A stretch of 9,353 nucleotides of DNA from Propionibacteriaceae bacterium. Its GTDB lineage: Bacteria > Actinomycetota > Actinomycetes > Propionibacteriales > Propionibacteriaceae. The notes under the pieces were generated by a model, which was not told the DNA's origin, made no database searches, and saw only the letters and a program-made list of their open reading frames with translations. Location: the NCBI GenBank assembly GCA_905372155.1, contig CAJPNZ010000115.1, positions 1 to 9,353 on the forward strand, in the 5' to 3' direction. Both the position numbers and the translations under genes were made by a program. The stretch's first letter is position 1. Each line of letters starts with the position of its first letter. Shown one piece after another: positions 5,877 to 9,353 of the stretch.

Positions 5877-5912
5877 CTGCGACGGGCCAAGGGCTCGTGC
5901 CCGGCCCGTCGC
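5873..5912 (-). terminator. intrinsic terminator of the hpf transcript
   Basis: GCGACGGGCC and GGCCCGTCGC (5879-5888 and 5903-5912 on the plus strand) form a perfect 10-bp stem. A 4-bp GGGC/GCCC extension caps it around a tetranucleotide loop, with a 2-nt bulge. Reading on the minus strand, the hairpin is followed by AGTTTTG, a U-run; the plus-strand side has no such run. It is therefore oriented to end transcripts coming from hpf, before secA, so secA needs its own promoter. Confidence 0.8.
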
Positions 5913-5934
5913 ATCAACGACACGTGCCGTCAGA

Positions 5935-6039
5935 GGTTCCGCGGACGAACGGTGACGTGAAGGGAGCCAGCATGATCCACTGGGAGCTCATGCGTTTCCG
6001 GGTGACGGCCAAACCCGAGCAGCCTCCTACCGCGGAACC
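5935..6039. repeat. perfect 10-bp inverted repeat flanking the small-ORF region
   Basis: GGTTCCGCGG (5935-5944) has an exact inverted copy CCGCGGAACC (6030-6039) 85 bp later. The pair encloses the start of the 32-codon plus-strand ORF. It could close a long-range hairpin in the hpf 3' trailer or in a plus-strand transcript, or could be chance in GC-rich DNA. Confidence 0.55.
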
Positions 6040-6070
6040 CCCAGGGGCTCATGCGCTCACGTTCAAGTGA
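5972..6070 (+). CDS. candidate small protein (32 aa), unknown function
   Basis: This plus-strand ORF encodes 32 residues beginning MIHWELMRFRVTAKPEQPPT and ending AHALTFK, with a Pro-rich middle. Support comes from a good Shine-Dalgarno sequence, AAGGGAG, 5 nt before the ATG. Support also comes from a position-specific base composition typical of high-GC coding DNA (my hand count: about 48% GC at second, 64% at first and 73% at third codon positions). It lies alone on the plus strand in the secA-hpf gap and overlaps the hpf 3' end by 22 bp, tail to tail. I see no convincing promoter for it between 5811 and 5960. No signal peptide or membrane helix is present. I do not recognise the sequence, and an ORF this short can occur by chance. 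Confidence 0.4.
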   Translation: MIHWELMRFRVTAKPEQPPTAEPPGAHALTFK

Positions 6071-6663
6071 ATGACACCGTAGTTGTAGGCCTTGCGACGA
6101 TAGACCACGGATGGTTTCCCCGTTGCGGAGTCCTGATAGAGGAAGAAGTCGTGCCCCACCAGCTCCATCTCGTCCAAGGCCTGGGCCAGACTGAGCGGAA
6201 CGGTCTCGAATTCCTTCTCACGCACCACGAGGGGACCGTCGCCATTGACCACCAGACCCGCGACCTCGTAGGTGTTGTCCTCCTCCGGCTCCACCTCGAT
6301 TTTCTTCGGTTCCGAAGCGGAAGCGATCTCCTCGGTGAAGATGGCCGCGCGCAGCCCCCTGTGGGTCTTGCGACGATCCGCTGCCTTTCGGAGTTGCGCC
6401 TTCAACCGGTCGAAGGCCTGTTCGAACGCAAGCGTCTTGTCGTTGGCCTTCGCCTCGGCGCGCACGACAGGCCCCCTGCTGCGAAGCGTGATCTGAACCT
6501 CGACAGCATCAGAGGGATTCTTGGTGCCATCCGCGGCGGAGAACTCCACTTCCACACGGATCACCCGATCCCGCAGCCGCTCGACAGTGATGATCCTGTC
6601 GCGAACCAGTTCCTTGAGCTCGGGGCTGATGGTGCAGTGCCGACCGGTGACGACGACGTCCAT
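6049..6663 (-). CDS. hpf: ribosome hibernation promoting factor, long form
   Basis: The 204-residue protein is a long-type HPF (RaiA/YfiA superfamily), which inactivates 70S ribosomes and joins them as 100S dimers in slow growth. The N-terminal domain (about 1-105) begins MDVVVTGRHCTISPELKELV and has the strand VIRVEVEFSA and the basic helix FDRLKAQLRKAADRRKTHRG. It binds the decoding region of the 30S subunit. An acidic linker (about 112-145) leads to the C-terminal dimerisation domain (about 146-202: VVREKEFETVPLSLAQALDEM, then FFLYQDSATGKPSVVYRRKAYNYGVIHL). Length and two-domain order match the long form. The start ATG follows AGGAGGAGAC, a strong ribosome-binding site. Upstream is a structured leader with a probable own promoter, and downstream an intrinsic terminator, so hpf looks like a separately controlled unit between comF and secA. 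Confidence 0.97.
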   Translation of the reverse strand: MDVVVTGRHCTISPELKELVRDRIITVERLRDRVIRVEVEFSAADGTKNPSDAVEVQITLRSRGPVVRAEAKANDKTLAFEQAFDRLKAQLRKAADRRKTHRGLRAAIFTEEIASASEPKKIEVEPEEDNTYEVAGLVVNGDGPLVVREKEFETVPLSLAQALDEMELVGHDFFLYQDSATGKPSVVYRRKAYNYGVIHLNVSA

Positions 6664-6687
6664 GTCTCCTCCTGGCTAGAAAGCTAC

Positions 6688-6732
6688 GACGCCAGCAGCT
6701 CCCTGCTTCTCAGCCCGGGCCCCGCTGGCGTC
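6688..6732 (-). promoter_or_regulatory. stem-loop in the hpf 5' leader
   Basis: GACGCCAGC (6688-6696) and GCTGGCGTC (6724-6732) are perfect inverted copies, forming a 9-bp stem with a 27-nt loop. On the minus strand an alternative internal hairpin (AGCAG/CTGCT) competes with part of it. The structure lies just upstream of the strong hpf ribosome-binding site and is not followed by a U-run. A role in transcript stability or translational control of hpf is more likely than termination after comF. Confidence 0.6.
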
Positions 6733-6744
6733 CTCCATTCCTCC

Positions 6745-6771
6745 ACGTTACTCCCGTTCAGCGGCTGGCAA
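6745..6771 (-). promoter_or_regulatory. candidate promoter of hpf
   Basis: On the minus strand TTGCCA (6771-6766) is separated by 15 nt from TAACGT (6750-6745). The spacing is short, but both hexamers are recognisable. The predicted transcript start, near 6737, would place the leader stem-loop (6732-6688) at the very 5' end of the mRNA. Confidence 0.4.
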
Positions 6772-6779
6772 GGGAATTT

Positions 6780-7430
6780 TCAGTATTTTCCGCTCAGATT
6801 TGCATCACCGATGACGGCGGCGGCGATGACCGTGGCTCCACAGCGACGCATCGCCTCGCAGGAGACCGTCAACGAGGTTCCTGTCGTCACGACGTCATCG
6901 ATGACGATCACGGGCGATCGACAAGTCGTCCCCAGGAACCGGGATTCCGAGAGTCGTTCTCGCCCGGCACGTCCCTGAAGCCGTTGGGCGTCTCCGCCGT
7001 TTAGTCTCCTCAACAATCTGGCCGCTTCGATCCCCAAAGCGCGGGCCACCCGACGCGCCAGCATCCACGTGTGGTCGATTCCTCTGCGACGCACGGCCGC
7101 TGGTTGGGATGGCACCGGAACCAGAACTGTTCCCGTTGGAGGTCGGCAGGCCACGACCGCCATGGCCAACCGGCATGAGAGCAGCCGCACCAAGGACCAG
7201 GCGCCATCATCCTTGAAGGCCGGAATGAGCCGTGCAAGCTCCGGACGATACGGGTTCGCTGCCCAAGTGGGCACCGAGAGCCCGCAACGTCGCACCTGAT
7301 GTGGCGCCTTGCCGATGATCCTTTCCCGGCAGGCCGGGCAGCAGGCCACGGCAGGGGCGCCACAGACCAGGCAGCGGGTGCCGAGCAGCAGAGAAGCGAA
7401 ATCTTGGAACGGGAAAGCACACACTGTCAC
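6780..7430 (-). CDS. comF: ComF family phosphoribosyltransferase-like protein
   Basis: The protein has about 216 residues. It begins with a four-cysteine zinc site (C20-L-V-C23 and C31-P-A-C34 within CLVCGAPAVACCPACRE). Next is the ComF segment YRPELARLIPAFKDDGA (61-77), then VLVPVPSQPAAVRRRGIDH (102-120), and the PRPP-binding loop VIVIDDVVTTGTSLT (174-188). Family members act in the cytoplasm in DNA uptake and recombination in competent bacteria. Many actinobacterial copies have no assigned role, and competence in this organism cannot be inferred. It lies 40 nt after lpqB on the same strand. The start is uncertain: GTG at 7430 and GTG at 7424 are both possible, neither has a clear Shine-Dalgarno sequence, and an in-frame stop at 7443-7445 excludes anything longer. 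Translational coupling to lpqB or an unseen signal is likely. Confidence 0.9.
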   Translation of the reverse strand: MTVCAFPFQDFASLLLGTRCLVCGAPAVACCPACRERIIGKAPHQVRRCGLSVPTWAANPYRPELARLIPAFKDDGAWSLVRLLSCRLAMAVVACRPPTGTVLVPVPSQPAAVRRRGIDHTWMLARRVARALGIEAARLLRRLNGGDAQRLQGRAGRERLSESRFLGTTCRSPVIVIDDVVTTGTSLTVSCEAMRRCGATVIAAAVIGDANLSGKY

Positions 7431-7451
7431 TCTGGGGCGCGGTCAAGCTTC

Positions 7452-7463
7452 AAAAGATCTTTT
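7452..7463. repeat. 12-bp perfect palindrome between lpqB and comF
   Basis: AAAAGATCTTTT is a perfect palindrome in the 40-bp gap after lpqB, and stands out as AT-rich in GC-rich surroundings. It has no GC stem and so is not a terminator. It might be an operator for a dimeric regulator or chance. Confidence 0.45.
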
Positions 7464-7470
7464 CCACAGA

Positions 7471-9171
7471 TCATCCCGGATAACTGATCCAGGCCATCGC
7501 CGTCTTGGCCTGTTGCCATGCGCCGTGCTGTTCGTACAGCAGCACGGTCCCGTCGGCCGCGCGCAGGGCGACGGCGTCCCCGCCGGGCCTGGGCAGTGCG
7601 GTCACCTGGACGGGGGACACGCTCACCGGCCCGAGGTCGATGACCTCCGAGCCGTCCACGGCAACCACGAATACGGACCTGCCGGAACCCGCGCTCGCGA
7701 TCACGGCGACGTTGACCTCCCCGGTCCAGTCGAGTGCGACCGCATCGGAGAGTTCCCTGTCCTGGGATGCGGTCAGGGGAATCTCCTGCCAGTCCGCCAC
7801 ACTACTGCCCTCGATCAACGACGCCACCCCGAAGCGGGTGGCCTCCCCGATCCCGAGAAGAACGGCCGCCCGCGTCCCGGATGCGTCGAGGGAGAAGTCC
7901 ACCAGTTCACCGGGCAGCGCAGTGAGGTCGATGGCTGCGATCTCCCCCTGCGGGGACACGCTCAGCAACTGTTGTTCCCCGGAGGAGCCGCGCCCGAGCA
8001 GCCACAGCCTGCCCTGCGCGAAATGCACTGATCCGGCCCGGGTCAATCCTGTGTCCACCTGGACGGGGACACCGCCGCTGGGGCCGATCCGGACCGTTGC
8101 CGGGGATCCGGTCACGGTCGCGGTGAAGGCCCCGTCCAAAGAGATGGCGGTCATCTCCGCCGGCGCCCCGTCGCCGCTGAGGGGGATGAAACTGGTATCG
8201 GCGCTCAGTTTCCCCGCCCGGCCCTCGTGCACGCCGTACAGATCAGCGGATCCGGCTTTTGAGAGTGGCTGGTAATCCTGTTGGGAGGACAGTTCCAGGA
8301 CTTGTTTGTCGTTCTGCTCCGGCATCGAATAGGGCTTGCCGTCGACTGTAAGGTGCAGTCCCGAGATCTTGGGAATCGACGAGAGCGACCACAGAAGTTG
8401 CGCGCCGAGTTCCCGTCGCTCCGCATCGCCGAGGCCCTGGGGCACCCCTTCGAGTGCAACCGTCACGACGCCCGAGGAATCCACGGTCGCACCTGCTGTG
8501 CCGAGCCTGGTGCCCTCCGGGATCGCATTGCGCACACCGGATGAGAGGAGGGCGCCAGGCCCGGCCAGTTGCGCCTCCACGATGCGGCCCGGGGTGATCT
8601 CGGAGGTCGGCAGGTGCAGCGGCTCAGGTACCACCCCCTGCCCGGAACGAGCGATGAAGTAAGACCTCACGGAGCTGTAGGATCGGGCGAAGATGTAGCT
8701 GGAAAGCAGCACCCCGTCAGGGGGAGCGGAGATCCTCCACTCCCCCGCTTCACTGGTCAATCCGAAATCATGGGTGAGCGATTCCCTGGAGACGGTGAAA
8801 CGCCCAACCGCATCCAGGTTTCCCCGGGTGGTTCCGCGCAGTTCCATGCCGTCCCCGACGGCCTCCACCCAACCGTCATAAACGATCGTCCCCCGTCGCG
8901 GGGCCCACTGTCCACGCGCGGTTGCCGACAGGTACTGGCGAGCGACCTCGTAATCCCCGGTGGGATCCGCCATCGCTTGGAGATAGCCCTCGACGATCCT
9001 GGAGGCACTCATACCCTTCTGAGGGGGTTCCGGAGCGATCTGCACGCCTTGTCCGCTGGCGGAGACCGTGACCTCGGTAACCGGCCCTGAAGTTGGAATG
9101 CTGGCGCAGGACCCGATGGCCAGCGTCACGACGATGATGATCAACCGGTTCACAGAATTTTGGAAACTCAT
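7471..9171 (-). CDS. lpqB: lipoprotein LpqB, MtrAB signalling partner
   Basis: The 566-residue product is the lipoprotein LpqB, which in mycobacteria interacts with the extracellular part of the sensor kinase MtrB and modulates MtrA signalling for cell-wall and cell-division control. A signal peptide with a hydrophobic core (LIIIVVTLAI, about 10-19) ends in the lipobox I-G-S-C, with C22 as the predicted lipidated cysteine. A helical/strand N-terminal region (about 50-180) is followed by a GerMN domain (about 190-285). Then comes a beta-propeller-like domain (about 300-560; repeats such as AISLDGAFTATVTG, DFSLDASGTRAAVLL, ALDWTGEVNVAVI). The ATG at 9171 is preferred because AAGGA lies 6 nt before it; the GTG at 9174 has only 3 nt. 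Either way the start overlaps the mtrB stop, so the two are translationally coupled. Confidence 0.95.
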   Translation of the reverse strand: MSFQNSVNRLIIIVVTLAIGSCASIPTSGPVTEVTVSASGQGVQIAPEPPQKGMSASRIVEGYLQAMADPTGDYEVARQYLSATARGQWAPRRGTIVYDGWVEAVGDGMELRGTTRGNLDAVGRFTVSRESLTHDFGLTSEAGEWRISAPPDGVLLSSYIFARSYSSVRSYFIARSGQGVVPEPLHLPTSEITPGRIVEAQLAGPGALLSSGVRNAIPEGTRLGTAGATVDSSGVVTVALEGVPQGLGDAERRELGAQLLWSLSSIPKISGLHLTVDGKPYSMPEQNDKQVLELSSQQDYQPLSKAGSADLYGVHEGRAGKLSADTSFIPLSGDGAPAEMTAISLDGAFTATVTGSPATVRIGPSGGVPVQVDTGLTRAGSVHFAQGRLWLLGRGSSGEQQLLSVSPQGEIAAIDLTALPGELVDFSLDASGTRAAVLLGIGEATRFGVASLIEGSSVADWQEIPLTASQDRELSDAVALDWTGEVNVAVIASAGSGRSVFVVAVDGSEVIDLGPVSVSPVQVTALPRPGGDAVALRAADGTVLLYEQHGAWQQAKTAMAWISYPG

Positions 9172-9353
9172 CACAGGTCCTTCTGAAAATCCAGATCCGC
9201 AGGAATGATCGGTAATGGTGAGCTGCTGAGGATCACCTCGGGGTTGCGGGGAAGAGTAAGGCGGAACTGGGCCCCTAGGCCTGGCCGCCCCCAGGCAGAG
9301 AGCCAGCCACGGTGCAGTCTGGCGTCCTCCCGGGAAATCGCAAGTCCCAGCCC
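9171..9353 (-). CDS. mtrB: MtrB sensor histidine kinase, C-terminal end (cut by window edge)
   Basis: The minus strand is open from base 9353 to a TGA at 9173-9171, giving the last 60 residues. It opens with GLGLAIS, the G2 box of the HATPase_c ATP-binding domain. The closing strand pair follows, including WGRPGLGAQFRLTLPR, and then a variable tail. The full protein is a membrane sensor kinase that phosphorylates MtrA. Identification as MtrB rather than another kinase rests on the directly following lpqB, with overlapping start and stop codons, which is the conserved actinobacterial order. The sensor and most of the kinase domain lie beyond the window, so no start can be given. Confidence 0.9.
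   Translation of the reverse strand, partial: GLGLAISREDARLHRGWLSAWGRPGLGAQFRLTLPRNPEVILSSSPLPIIPADLDFQKDL

Noticed and set aside
6067..6978. 303-codon open frame on the plus strand opposite hpf and comF
   Set aside because: It spans two convincing minus-strand genes and their intergenic region and has no protein-family features.

Overview
This 9.35 kb window looks like chromosomal core DNA from a high-GC Gram-positive bacterium (Actinomycetota). The strongest evidence is the right half, read on the minus strand: mtrB (partial), lpqB, comF, hpf (long form) and secA, followed by a convergent gene for an Rv3235/DUF6459-type protein. This is the conserved arrangement around secA1 in actinobacteria. 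Family order and codon use suggest something near the Propionibacteriaceae, but that placement is from recall and is unverified.

Left part (1-2538): the 5' portion of a tryptophanyl-tRNA synthetase gene (minus, cut by the window edge), a PHP-domain metallohydrolase gene (minus), a divergent DUF2505 gene (plus), and a convergent DUF6912-like gene (minus). Middle (2539-3027): a 175-bp divergent intergenic region with a previously unexplained four-copy 21-bp tandem repeat, then a short DUF6459-type gene (plus) that ends 5 bp from the secA stop codon.

Right part (3028-9353): secA has a clear ribosome-binding site. Its 252-bp upstream gap holds a good intrinsic terminator for the hpf transcript and a 32-codon plus-strand candidate gene. 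Upstream of these lie hpf with a structured leader, comF, lpqB, and the last 60 codons of mtrB. MtrB and LpqB are membrane/envelope signalling partners. SecA is the Sec translocation motor, HPF hibernates ribosomes, and ComF is a phosphoribosyltransferase-fold protein linked to DNA uptake or recombination.

The most striking regulatory pattern is that five consecutive genes (trpS, PHP, DUF2505, DUF6912, DUF6459) each have a TANNNT hexamer exactly 6-7 nt before the start codon. This is the arrangement expected for leaderless mRNAs. The genes from secA rightward use Shine-Dalgarno sequences or translational coupling instead (comF excepted, where no signal is visible). I see no defence system, CRISPR array, tRNA, rRNA or intact mobile element. 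The candidates for something undescribed are the 21-bp repeat array and the small ORF between secA and hpf.
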